64,000 nt of DNA from Kitasatospora aureofaciens (lineage in GTDB: Bacteria; Actinomycetota; Actinomycetes; Streptomycetales; Streptomycetaceae): positions 310,001-374,000 of the forward strand of contig JODU01000002.1 of assembly GCA_000720845.1 (NCBI GenBank), written 5' to 3'. How positions within the stretch are numbered: position 1 is the stretch's first letter; each line of letters starts with the position of its first letter. Of the stretch, positions 7,934-15,551 are shown one piece after another. The position numbers were made by a program, and so were the translations under genes. The notes under the pieces were generated by a model that saw only the letters and a list, made by a program, of their open reading frames with translations, was not told the DNA's origin and did not search any database.

Positions 7934-8518
7934 TCAGGCCCGGCGGTGCGTCCACTGCGGCTCGGTGAGCGCCCAGTCGCGGTCCCACTCCGCCATGCGC
8001 CGGCGCAGCGCCACCGCGCGTACGGCGCGGTGCGCGAGCAGCACCGTGAGCGCCGTCCCGATGGTGGTGAACGAGCCGATGGTGGCGCTGTGCTGCCAGA
8101 GCTCGGCACCGTCCGACGGCGGGGGCACGCTCTGGCCGCGGGAGTCCAGCCACACCTCGACCCTGTCACCGTGCCGGGTGTCGGCCGGCACCCGGGCCGT
8201 GGTGCTCTTCTCCGTGCCGTCCGCCGCCTTCCAGTGGACGGTCGCACGGTAGGACTGCTGCCCGCTCAGCTGACTCGTCGGCAGGGTGGCGGACTGCCGG
8301 TCCACGACCGTGGCACGGACGTGGTGCCGCTCGGCCCGCTGCTCCGCGACGATCGACCGCGCCTGCCCGTAGCCCCACCACGCGGTGGCGGCCCCCAGCA
8401 GCGGCGCGGCCACGAACAGCAGGAGGGCGACGATCACCGTGGTCCACGCCTCCACGACGTCCGACCGGCGCCGCAGCGGATTGCGCCGCCAGCGCCAGCC
8501 GCGTACCCGGGTTCGCAT
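7934..8518 (-). CDS. Rv1733c-like two-helix membrane protein
   Basis: 194-aa membrane protein of the actinobacterial Rv1733c type. A basic Arg/Trp-rich start (RGWRWRRNPLRRRSD) is followed by helix 1 (about 25-47), an extracytoplasmic beta-rich domain (about 50-140) and helix 2 (SFTTIGTALTVLLAHRAV), then a basic tail. Function is unknown; the Mycobacterium homologue is a dormancy-regulon antigen. The ATG at 8518 follows GGGGAGG at good spacing; longer frames upstream read into an unrelated region. Confidence 0.8.
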   Translation of the reverse strand: MRTRVRGWRWRRNPLRRRSDVVEAWTTVIVALLLFVAAPLLGAATAWWGYGQARSIVAEQRAERHHVRATVVDRQSATLPTSQLSGQQSYRATVHWKAADGTEKSTTARVPADTRHGDRVEVWLDSRGQSVPPPSDGAELWQHSATIGSFTTIGTALTVLLAHRAVRAVALRRRMAEWDRDWALTEPQWTHRRA

Positions 8519-8621
8519 GTCGACCTCCCCGCGATCACCGCGACCGGAGGGGCGGACGGACGGCCGTCGAGCGCGGGGGCCGCCGCGCCTTCGTGTCGCG
8601 CCACGTGTGCGAGTGCCCGCA

Positions 8622-8638
8622 CTGGACTGGTACCCAGT
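8622..8638. repeat. inverted repeat GGACTGG-TAC-CCAGTCC, probable terminator
   Basis: Perfect 7-base arms around a 3-base spacer, located about 30 bases after the stop of the ferredoxin-reductase-like gene and 100 bases before the Rv1733c-like gene. The place suits a transcription terminator for the molybdopterin oxidoreductase operon. There is no T tract, and an operator role cannot be excluded. Confidence 0.45.
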
Positions 8639-8669
8639 CCTGCGGGCCTCGCTCACGATCCGGGCGGGT

Positions 8670-9446
8670 TCAGCCGAAGCGTTCGATCCGGATCCGGTCC
8701 ACCGGCTGTCCCGCCGCCACCAGCAGCCGCGACGCGTGCTCCGCGAACGCGTTGGATCCGCACACGTACGCCTCCCAGCCGCCGGCGGGCGGCTCTGCCA
8801 GGAGCGGCGCCAGGTGCGCGGAGGCCAGCCGGCCCACGGGCGTGCCGGCCGGCGCGGTGCGGGTGAACACGGGCGTCGTCTCCGCGCCGTACTCACGGGC
8901 GTAGATCAGTTCCTCGGGCCCGCGCGCGGACACCAGGAGCCGCAACGGCACGGTGAGCCCCCGCGCCCGGTGGTGCCGCACCATCGACATCAGCGGGACG
9001 ACGCCGGAGCCCGCGCCGAGCAGCAGGGCGGGCCGGTCGCCCGGCCAGGCGAAGAATCCGCTGAGCGGGCCGCGCACCTCGATCTCGTCGCCGGGCCGGG
9101 CCACCGTGTGGAACCAGCCGGACACCTCTCCGTCGGGCACCCGGTCGAGGGTCAGCTCGATGTGCCCGGACTCGTCCGGGGCGGACGCCAGGGAGTAGTG
9201 GCGCTGGGCCCGGTAGCCGTCCTCGGCGGTGAGCCGCAGCATCAGGTGCTGGCCGGGCAGGTGGCCCGCCCAGCCGGGCACGGCGAGGCGGAAGGTCGAC
9301 GCGCGGGGCGTCTCGCGGCGGATCTCGGTGAGCGTGGCCGTCTGCCACGTCCCGGCCACCCGGCCGTTCACCTCGATCCGTCCGGGCACGGCGAACCGTG
9401 TCGGGGGAGTGAAGCCCCCTGCCGTGTGCGTGGCCGTCTCAGTCAC
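8670..9446 (-). CDS. ferredoxin-NADP reductase-like flavoprotein
   Basis: 258-aa FAD/NAD(P)H oxidoreductase. The N-terminal FAD barrel holds RHYSLASAP, and the NAD(P) domain begins with LLGAGSGVVPLMSM and ends with YVCGSN and RIRIERFG; there is no 2Fe-2S domain. It starts at GTG 9446, overlapping the stop of the upstream sulfite-oxidase-like gene by 8 bases, so the two are translationally coupled. The pair is a common actinobacterial arrangement in which the flavoprotein supplies or accepts electrons for the molybdopterin enzyme. The physiological substrate is unknown. Confidence 0.88.
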   Translation of the reverse strand: MTETATHTAGGFTPPTRFAVPGRIEVNGRVAGTWQTATLTEIRRETPRASTFRLAVPGWAGHLPGQHLMLRLTAEDGYRAQRHYSLASAPDESGHIELTLDRVPDGEVSGWFHTVARPGDEIEVRGPLSGFFAWPGDRPALLLGAGSGVVPLMSMVRHHRARGLTVPLRLLVSARGPEELIYAREYGAETTPVFTRTAPAGTPVGRLASAHLAPLLAEPPAGGWEAYVCGSNAFAEHASRLLVAAGQPVDRIRIERFG

Positions 9447-10044
9447 CGGAGTACCGCTGCTCCTCCCAGGGATTGCCGCGCGCGTGGTAGCCGTTCCGCT
9501 CCCAGAAGCCCGGCTCGTCGTGGTCGAGGAGTTCGAGCCCCGCGATCCACTTCACGCTCTTCCAGAAGTACAGGTGCGGCACGATCAGCCGTGCCGGGCC
9601 GCCGTGCTCGGGGGCCAGCGGCTCTCCGCCGTACTCCCACACGATCCAGGCCCGTGCGCCGGTGAGGTCGGCGAGCGGCAGGTTCGCGGTGTAGCCGGTG
9701 TGCGCGTGGGCGACCGCGTGCGTGGCCGACGGCAGGGGGCCCGCCGCGTCCAGGAAGGCGTCCAGGGACACGCCCCCGAACCGCACCCCGAACTTCGACC
9801 AGCCGGTGACGCAGTGGATGTCGCCCGCGTACCCCGACGACGGCAGCAGGCGGGCCTGCGCCAGGTCCCAGGTGCGGGGCTCGGCCACCAGACCGCCCAC
9901 GCGGAAGGTCCAGTCGGCGGGCGCGATCTCGGGCGTGACCTCGGCGGACAGCACGGGCCAGTCGTCGCCCGCGTCGTACTGGCCGGGCGGCAGCCCCGGC
10001 CGGGCGGCGCGCGGGCGCCCGGTGAAGCCTCGGGTGGTGTTCAT
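9439..10044 (-). CDS. sulfite oxidase-like molybdopterin oxidoreductase
   Basis: 201-aa protein made of the oxidoreductase molybdopterin-binding domain alone (SUOX/MsrP fold). The molybdenum-ligating cysteine is Cys78 in IHCVTGWSKFG. Other family blocks are FGGVSLDAFLD, GYTANLPLADL and LIVPHLYFWKSVKW. No Tat signal or dimerisation domain is present, so it is a short cytoplasmic form. The frame opens earlier, but the ATG at 10044 with a GAAAGG site gives the expected start. It forms an operon with the flavoprotein at 8670 (8-base overlap). A MarR gene in the same orientation lies just upstream. Confidence 0.88.
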   Translation of the reverse strand: MNTTRGFTGRPRAARPGLPPGQYDAGDDWPVLSAEVTPEIAPADWTFRVGGLVAEPRTWDLAQARLLPSSGYAGDIHCVTGWSKFGVRFGGVSLDAFLDAAGPLPSATHAVAHAHTGYTANLPLADLTGARAWIVWEYGGEPLAPEHGGPARLIVPHLYFWKSVKWIAGLELLDHDEPGFWERNGYHARGNPWEEQRYSGD

Positions 10045-10134
10045 GCGGTGGTGCCTTTCGGGCCGCCGGGGCGGGCTGCCCGCGGCCGGCGTGATCAGTG
10101 CGTACCCGTCCACCGTACGTGCCCTTTGCGCCGC

Positions 10135-10629
10135 TCAGTCCCGCTCCCCGTCCGAGGCCGCGCCCGGCCACGCGTTGTACCGCTCCAGGTACACGGCGAA
10201 GCGGAGCAGGTCCTCCTCGGGCCAGTCGGCGAGCCGCTCCCGGAAGGCGGTCCTGCGGCGTGCGGTGACCCGGTCCAGGGCGTCCCGTCCGGACTCCGTC
10301 AGGTGCAGGACCTGGACACGCTGGTCGTCCGGGTCGACGCGCCGCTCGATCAGCCCGGCGCGCTCCAGCGCGGACACCTGGCGGCTGACGGTGGACTTGT
10401 CCAGCGCGTAGTGCGCGGCCAGGTCCGTGGCCCGGCGGCCGTCCCGCTCCTCCAGATGGCCGAGCAGCGTGTACGAGACCAGCGACAGCTCCGGGTGCAT
10501 GCGCCCCGCCGAGGCGCGGGCCCGGCGGGCGAAGACCGTCATCTCGCGCTGGATGGTCTCCACGGCCGCGTCCGCGGGGCGCCCGCCGGGGACGACGGTC
10601 CTCTCGTCCGGTGGCTCGGCAGCCGGCAC
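10135..10629 (-). CDS. MarR family transcriptional regulator
   Basis: 164-aa MarR regulator. The winged helix (about 50-125) contains LSLVSYTLLGHLEE, ATDLAAHYALDKSTVSRQVSALERAGLIERR and the wing DPDDQRVQVLHLT. It starts at GTG 10629 after GGAGGA. A perfect inverted repeat at 10651-10665, directly upstream, is the obvious autoregulatory operator. Downstream in the same direction are the sulfite-oxidase-like and flavoprotein genes (91-base gap), which it may also control. MarR proteins of this kind often sense phenolic or oxidising compounds. Confidence 0.9.
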   Translation of the reverse strand: MPAAEPPDERTVVPGGRPADAAVETIQREMTVFARRARASAGRMHPELSLVSYTLLGHLEERDGRRATDLAAHYALDKSTVSRQVSALERAGLIERRVDPDDQRVQVLHLTESGRDALDRVTARRRTAFRERLADWPEEDLLRFAVYLERYNAWPGAASDGERD

Positions 10630-10650
10630 GGTTCCTCCTCCGCATTGCTC

Positions 10651-10665
10651 GTTGTACAGTACAAC
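10651..10665. promoter_or_regulatory. MarR operator, GTTGTAC-A-GTACAAC
   Basis: A 15-base perfect inverted repeat (7-base arms, one-base centre) ends 22 bases before the MarR start codon. Its length and symmetry are those of known MarR-family operators, and it would overlap the promoter or the start of the transcript. The binding protein is inferred from position. Confidence 0.7.
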
Positions 10666-10809
10666 TTTGCCTGAAAGGTTGCGCGAGTCAACTACTTGCG
10701 GAGGGCCGGCGGCGTCTGATCATTGGGGTAGTGTGACCGTCGGCCGCGGACCGCCCCGGCCGCCGGACGACTGGGAGGTGAGACCGATTACCGCTGTGTC
10801 GGCCCGGGT

Positions 10810-10859
10810 GCTCTCACCTCACGCCAGTGCGGTCACCGGAAACGAGTGACCGGGAGAGC
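10810..10859 (+). repeat. nested stem-loop in the leader of the HemK-like gene
   Basis: CGGTCAC (10830-10836) pairs with GTGACCG (10846-10852) around a 9-base loop, and outer GCTCTC (10810-10815) can pair with GAGAGC (10854-10859). It sits 30-80 bases before the methyltransferase start at 10892, in a leader that would begin near a TAGTGT -10-like hexamer at 10729-10734. A short frame starting GTG AGA CCG ends inside this structure. A regulatory role is possible but unproven. Confidence 0.35.
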
Positions 10860-10891
10860 GCCCTTCGGTTCCCGAAAGGCTCTCGGCTCCC

Positions 10892-11734
10892 ATGCCTCCC
10901 ACCTTCTCCGCCTCGCCCGCTCCCGCCTCCTCCTCTGCCCCCGTCTCCCTCTTCTCGGCGGCTCTCCCCTCGCCTGACGCCGTCGTGGCCGCGCTGCGCG
11001 CCGCCGGCTGCGTCTTCGCCGAGGACGAGGCCGCGCTCATCCTGACCGCCGCCCGCTCCGCCGCGGAACTCACCGCGCTGGTCGACCGCCGTGTCACCGG
11101 TCTGCCCCTCGAACTCGTCCTGGGCTGGGCCGAGTTCCGCGGCCTGCGCATCGCGGTCGCCCCCGGTGTCTTCGTGCCCCGCCGCCGGACCGAGTTCCTG
11201 GTGGCGACGGCCCTGGCCCATGCGCCGCACGCGAACGTCGTCGTGGACCTGTGCTGCGGGTCCGGGGCCGTCGGCGCGGCCCTGGCGGCCGCCCTCGACC
11301 GTCCCGAGGTGCACGCCGCCGACGTCGATCCGGTCGCGGTGCGCTGCGCCCGCGGCAACCTCGCGGGCGCGGGCGGCCGGGTGTACGCCGGTGACCTGTT
11401 CGACGCGCTGCCCGACGCCCTGCGCGGCCGGGTGGACATCCTCGCGGCCAACGTGCCGTACGTGCCCACCGGCGAGGTCGCTCTGCTGCCCGCCGAGGCC
11501 CGCGAGCACGAACCGCTGGTCGCCCTCGACGGCGGGAGCGACGGCCTCGACGTGCTGCGCAGGGTCGCGGCCGAGGCACCCGGCTGGCTCGCCCCGGGCG
11601 GCTGCCTGCTGGTCGAGACGAGCCGGCGACAGGCGCCCGACGCCGTCGAGGCCTTCACCCGGGCCGGTCTGACGACCCGCCTCGCGGTCTGCGAGGAGCT
11701 GTACGCCCATGTGGTGATCGGCGTCGGGGACTGA
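10892..11734 (+). CDS. HemK/PrmC-like N5-glutamine methyltransferase paralogue
   Basis: 280-aa SAM-dependent methyltransferase related to PrmC, which methylates the GGQ glutamine of release factors. The N-terminal helical part (about 25-75) and the linker VFVPRRRTEFLV are followed by motif I VVDLCCGSGAVG and AADVDPVAVRCAR. The catalytic motif, normally NPPY, reads NVPY (ILAANVPYVPT). The first 25 residues are a Ser/Ala/Pro-rich extension. The housekeeping prmC normally sits beside prfA, which is absent here, so this is a paralogue whose target may be another protein or a small molecule. Confidence 0.85.
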   Translation: MPPTFSASPAPASSSAPVSLFSAALPSPDAVVAALRAAGCVFAEDEAALILTAARSAAELTALVDRRVTGLPLELVLGWAEFRGLRIAVAPGVFVPRRRTEFLVATALAHAPHANVVVDLCCGSGAVGAALAAALDRPEVHAADVDPVAVRCARGNLAGAGGRVYAGDLFDALPDALRGRVDILAANVPYVPTGEVALLPAEAREHEPLVALDGGSDGLDVLRRVAAEAPGWLAPGGCLLVETSRRQAPDAVEAFTRAGLTTRLAVCEELYAHVVIGVGD

Positions 11735-11753
11735 CCGCCACCGCTCGGTGCCG

Positions 11754-13838
11754 CTACCGCACCGGCGGCGTGGCCCGGGCGATCAGCAGGGCCACGTCGT
11801 CGGAGTTCTCCGGCTCGTGCAGGGTGCGCAGCAGCAGGTCGCAGACCTCCTCCAGCGGGCGGTCCGGGCCCTCCAGCAGGGCGAGGAGCGCGTCCAGCCG
11901 CTCGTCCAGCGGGTGCCTGCGCGTCTCGACCAGACCGTCGGTGTAGAAGACCAGCCGGTCGCCCGGCTCCAGGCCGACCTCGGTGGTGGAGAAGGCGACG
12001 CCGCCCACCCCGAGCGGCACACCGGTGGGCAGGTCGAGCAGCTCGGGCGGACGGCCGGCCCGCAGGCGGACCGGGGGCAGATGCCCGGCGTTGGCGATCA
12101 GGCACCGCCGCCGGTGCGGGTCGTGGACGGCGTACAGACAGGTGGCGATGGCCTGGTCCAGACCCGCCGTGGTCCGCTCCAGGTGGCCGAGCAGCTGCGC
12201 GGGGTCCAGTTCGAGGGCGGCCAGGGTGTTCGTCGCGGTGCGCAGCCGCCCCATGGAGGCCGCCGCCGCGATACCGCTGCCCATCACGTCGCCCACCACG
12301 AGCGCGGTCCTGCCGCCGGCGAGCTCGATCACGTCGAACCAGTCGCCGCCGACCTCGCTGGTGCCCCCGGCCGGCTGGTAGCGGGAGGCGACCTCGAGAC
12401 CTCCGGTCACCGGCGGATGGCTCGGCAGCAGACTGCGCTGCAGGGTGAGCGCGGTGTCGCGGGCGTTCTGGTACCAGCGGGCGTTGTCGATCTGCAGCGC
12501 CGCCCGCGCCGCCAGCTCCCCGGCCAGCAGCAGGTCGTCCCCGTCGAACGGCAGGGGGTTGGTGATCCGCTTCAGGTCCAGGGCGCCGAGCACCTCGCCC
12601 CGTGCGATCAGCGGCACGGCCAGGTACGAGTGGACACCCGCCCGGCGCAGCAGCTCGGCCGCCTCCGGCGAGCGGGCGACGCGTGACAGGTCCTCCCGCG
12701 TCACCCGCGCCACCATCACCGGCCGGCCGGTGCGCACGCACTCGGTGACCAGGCGGTCCGGTCCGTACCGGGCGACCCGGCCGGGCGGGTCGGCCGCCTC
12801 CAGCGCGTCCCGGGCGTCGTCGCCGGCACGCACGGCCAGCGCCCTGATCACCGCCGGTTCGGCCGGGCCAAGCGTGCTGCGCCGGCCCTCGACCACGGCG
12901 TCCAGCAGGTCCACCGCGGCGACGTCGGCGAGGCCGGGCACGGCCACGTCGGCCAGCTCGTACGCGGTGCGGTCCAGCCGCAGCGTGGTGCCGATCCGGG
13001 CGGAGGCGTCCGCCACGGCGGCCAGCCGGCGCCGCGCGGCCTCCGCCTCGGCGCTCGTCCGGTACTGCTCGGTGACGTCCACCACCGACACGGCCACGCC
13101 CAGCACGGCGTCCATGGCGTCCTCCAGCCGGTACAGCGAGACCGACCAGGTGTGGTCCTCGTCCGGGTCGGCGGGGGTGCGGCCGGTCGCGGGCCGGTCG
13201 ACGACCGGCCGCCCGGTCTCCAGCACCTCGCGTGCCGCCGCCTCCAGCGGGCCGGCGTCCACCTCCGGCAGCAGCTCACGGATCGTCCGGCCGAGGTGCT
13301 CCTCGGCCGGGATGCCGTTGATCCGCTCCAGGGCCGGGTTGACCGAGACGTACCGCAACCCGGTGTCCAGGACGGCCAGACCGATCGGGGACTGCATGAT
13401 CACCCGCGTGGACAGGGCGACGTCCCGCTCCAGCCTGCGGACCATCGACTGGTCGGCCGCGAGCCCGAGGGCGTAGACGTCCCCGCGGTCGTCCAGCAGG
13501 CGCATGTTGCGGAACTCCACCAGCCGGGTGCCGCCGTCCTTGTGCCGGACGGGGAAGGCGCCGGCCCAGCTCCGGCCGGTCTTCATCACGTCCTCGAACA
13601 GCCTCACCACCAGGTCGAGATGGCGTTCGTCGACCATGATGCGGGCGGCGTACCGCCCCAGCGCCTCCGGCGCGGAATAGCCGAACAGCTCCTCGGCCTG
13701 CGGGCTCCACAGGACGATCCGGCCCTCGGCGTCCAGCACGATCGAGGCCACGTTCAGCAGGTCGAGCAGCCCGCTGGGGCGCACCGGGCCGCGCGGCGAC
13801 GGCTCGCCCTCGAACCCGGCAGACCCCGCTGCACTCAT
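11754..13838 (-). CDS. PAS-PAS-GAF-SpoIIE protein phosphatase
   Basis: 694-aa cytoplasmic sensor phosphatase of the SpoIIE/RsbU PP2C type, which dephosphorylates anti-anti-sigma factors. Two PAS domains (about 25-135 and 140-265; FGYSAPEALGRYAARIM, VDVTEQYRTSAEAE) precede a GAF domain (about 285-440; SYLAVPLIARGEVLGALDLK) and the phosphatase domain (about 470-690; EVGGDWFDVIEL, GDVMGSGIAAAASMG, FYTDGLVETR). The Asp residues that bind metal are present. There is no linked anti-sigma factor gene. The start is the ATG at 13838; the frame extends further upstream without a ribosome site. The stop lies 20 bases from that of the convergent HemK-like gene. Confidence 0.9.
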   Translation of the reverse strand: MSAAGSAGFEGEPSPRGPVRPSGLLDLLNVASIVLDAEGRIVLWSPQAEELFGYSAPEALGRYAARIMVDERHLDLVVRLFEDVMKTGRSWAGAFPVRHKDGGTRLVEFRNMRLLDDRGDVYALGLAADQSMVRRLERDVALSTRVIMQSPIGLAVLDTGLRYVSVNPALERINGIPAEEHLGRTIRELLPEVDAGPLEAAAREVLETGRPVVDRPATGRTPADPDEDHTWSVSLYRLEDAMDAVLGVAVSVVDVTEQYRTSAEAEAARRRLAAVADASARIGTTLRLDRTAYELADVAVPGLADVAAVDLLDAVVEGRRSTLGPAEPAVIRALAVRAGDDARDALEAADPPGRVARYGPDRLVTECVRTGRPVMVARVTREDLSRVARSPEAAELLRRAGVHSYLAVPLIARGEVLGALDLKRITNPLPFDGDDLLLAGELAARAALQIDNARWYQNARDTALTLQRSLLPSHPPVTGGLEVASRYQPAGGTSEVGGDWFDVIELAGGRTALVVGDVMGSGIAAAASMGRLRTATNTLAALELDPAQLLGHLERTTAGLDQAIATCLYAVHDPHRRRCLIANAGHLPPVRLRAGRPPELLDLPTGVPLGVGGVAFSTTEVGLEPGDRLVFYTDGLVETRRHPLDERLDALLALLEGPDRPLEEVCDLLLRTLHEPENSDDVALLIARATPPVR

Positions 13839-14093
13839 CCCACGCCCCGCCTTCGCCGTCCGACGCGGCACGCCCTTCGATGCCGACTTCCTTGTTCTAC
13901 CGCGTTCCACCGCGCACAGGGCCGGTTCGCCGGGGCTCCGCCGTCTCCTCCCAGCATCTCCCCGCGGGCCGGGGAACGCCGCACGAAGCGCGTCCGGAGT
14001 TGGTCTGTACATGACTCTGTGGACGGTCCAGACTGTGCGCCGAGTGCCTCACGCCCGCCCGTGCCGCCCGGCCACCCCCACCGAGGAGCCCCC

Positions 14094-14990
14094 ATGCCCC
14101 TGCGTGCCCGGCAACGTTGTCACACCCTCCTGACCGGACTCGCCGTCCTCACCCTCTCCCTCTGCCTCGCGGGTCCGGCGGCAGCGGACGCCCCCGCGGC
14201 CGGAGCCCTCGCCGCCGACGTCTGGACCGAGGCCGGCTCCGACCGGGCCGACCCGCTGACCGAGAGCCAGGGTCTGGCGTCGGTGGAGGTGCCCGCGGGC
14301 AGCCCCAACCGCTACACCGGGATCGGCACCATTCCGCTCGGCCTCAGCACCCGCGGCTGGAACCACGTCGGCGACCCGGACGCCTCCTACGACGGCCACT
14401 ACGTCGAGCCGTACCAGCGCGACGACGGGAACACGAAGATGTTCCGCGTTCAGGCACCGGACGGGAGCTGGTCGGAGTACGTGCACACGCTGAGCGCCGG
14501 GGAGGCGCTGAACAACTCCTGGTCCGCCGTCTCGCCCGACGGGCAGTGGATGCTGGCGGGGGAGTGGGGCACCATGAACCGCCTGCTGGTCTTCCCGACC
14601 CCCGGCGTCAACCCCGCCACCTCGCCCTCGGCGAACCTCCCGCAGGCGGCCACCGTCCACCTGGACCACGCCGTGCGCGATGTCCAGGGCTGCGACTTCC
14701 TGGACGCGACCACGCTGCTGTGCTCCTCCGACGACCCGGAGGGCGCGCTCTTCGGCCTCACCAAGCCGCTGCTGAGGATCGACCTGTCGGCCGCACCCAA
14801 CGGCACCGCGGACGTCACCGGGCACGTCACCGCGCTGCGGCAGCTGCCCCTGCGCAGTGCCTGCTCCGGGAGCTTCGAGGCGGAGGGCGTCGACTACGAC
14901 CGGCGTACCGGCACCCTGCGCGTGATCGTCGTGTCGCCCGGCTTCTGCGTGCTCACCGACAGCAAGACGTACAAGTTCACCCGGGGCTGA
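14094..14990 (+). CDS. secreted protein of unknown function
   Basis: 298-aa exported protein. Residues 1-32 form a clear signal peptide (RQRCHTLLTGLAVLTLSLCL, cleavage after AAADA). The mature part is rich in Asp, Gly and aromatic residues, with segments such as NRYTGIGTIPLGLSTRGWNHVGD-type and WSAVSPDGQWMLAGEW that suggest a beta-propeller-like extracellular domain. Two cysteines in LLCSSDD and QGCDF and another pair near the end may form disulfides. I do not recognise a catalytic motif. The ATG at 14094 follows GAGGAG. The gene diverges from the SpoIIE phosphatase over a 255-base region in which I found no further gene. Confidence 0.75.
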   Translation: MPLRARQRCHTLLTGLAVLTLSLCLAGPAAADAPAAGALAADVWTEAGSDRADPLTESQGLASVEVPAGSPNRYTGIGTIPLGLSTRGWNHVGDPDASYDGHYVEPYQRDDGNTKMFRVQAPDGSWSEYVHTLSAGEALNNSWSAVSPDGQWMLAGEWGTMNRLLVFPTPGVNPATSPSANLPQAATVHLDHAVRDVQGCDFLDATTLLCSSDDPEGALFGLTKPLLRIDLSAAPNGTADVTGHVTALRQLPLRSACSGSFEAEGVDYDRRTGTLRVIVVSPGFCVLTDSKTYKFTRG

Positions 14991-15027
14991 CCCGGCCCCT
15001 TCGCGCCGGGCCGCAGGTGGTGCTTTT
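14991..15027 (+). terminator. probable intrinsic terminator
   Basis: CCCGGC (14991-14996) can pair with GCCGGG (15005-15010), or alternatively CGGCCC with GGGCCG one step further, and a T-rich run GCTTTTCT follows at 15019-15026. It begins at the stop codon of the secreted-protein gene, the expected place for its terminator. Confidence 0.45.
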
Positions 15028-15067
15028 CTGGTGGTATCGGCCATGACCACGAGAGGGAGCGATCACG

Positions 15068-15439
15068 ATGGACGGTGAGCGACTGCATCCGGAGTCCGTC
15101 TCGGTGGAGCTGAGCGGATGCAGCAAGGAGGACGCCCGGACCGTGTTCGACACCCTGTGCGCGTGCTTCTCCTCCGACCGGCACGCGGGCGACGTGACCC
15201 GGGAGTACGACGAGGTGCGCCCCACCGTGTGGCTGGGCACCTTCGACGTGGCCGACGCCCTGCGGGGCGAGTGCGGTCCCGCCCGGCTCGGGGCCTCCGT
15301 GGAGGCCGACGCGCAGGGCGGCTACTGGGCGATCGAGAGGCTCCGGACGACCCTGGACTCCCTGTTCACCGTGCACGACCTGAGCCAGGCCTCCGGGGAT
15401 CAGGAGCGGGAACTGCACGTCGTGCTCGAAAGTCGCTGA
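15068..15439 (+). CDS. small protein of unknown function
   Basis: 123-aa soluble acidic protein, preceded by GAGAGGGAG at good spacing. It contains VSVELSGCSKEDARTVFDTL, which resembles the start of a small alpha/beta domain, and ends with the strand ERELHVVLESR. There are no membrane segments or signal peptide. I do not recognise a family; homologues in other streptomycetes are likely. It is a single-gene unit between a probable terminator and the large palindrome at 15471. Confidence 0.7.
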   Translation: MDGERLHPESVSVELSGCSKEDARTVFDTLCACFSSDRHAGDVTREYDEVRPTVWLGTFDVADALRGECGPARLGASVEADAQGGYWAIERLRTTLDSLFTVHDLSQASGDQERELHVVLESR

Positions 15440-15470
15440 GCGGCGTCCCGCCGGGTGCGGTGAGGTGTGC

Positions 15471-15508
15471 GCCACCCCATTGTGCAACTAGTTGCACAAT
15501 GGGGTGGC
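15471..15508. promoter_or_regulatory. 38-bp perfect palindrome, operator of the reductase-PadR operon
   Basis: Nineteen bases are exactly mirrored around 15489/15490; the half-site reads GCCACCCCATTGTGCAACT. The right arm contains TTGCAC (15492-15497), which with TACAAC at 15516-15521 gives a -35/-10 pair with 18-base spacing. A protein bound here would therefore block RNA polymerase at the promoter of the gene starting at 15552. The inner TGCAACTAGTTGCA is a typical dimeric repressor site. The PadR protein encoded at 17623, at the end of the same operon, is the likely binder. A terminator role for the upstream gene is less likely, because there is no loop. Confidence 0.7.
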
Positions 15509-15551
15509 CGTCCTCTACAACAGAGGCACGTCACCGCGCACGGAGGGCCCG

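Noticed and set aside
10778..10849. Short frame starting GTG AGA CCG as a leader peptide gene
   Set aside because: The GTG overlaps its only GGGAGG-like site, and it lacks the Cys, Trp or repeated codons of known attenuator peptides. Noted only with the stem-loop.
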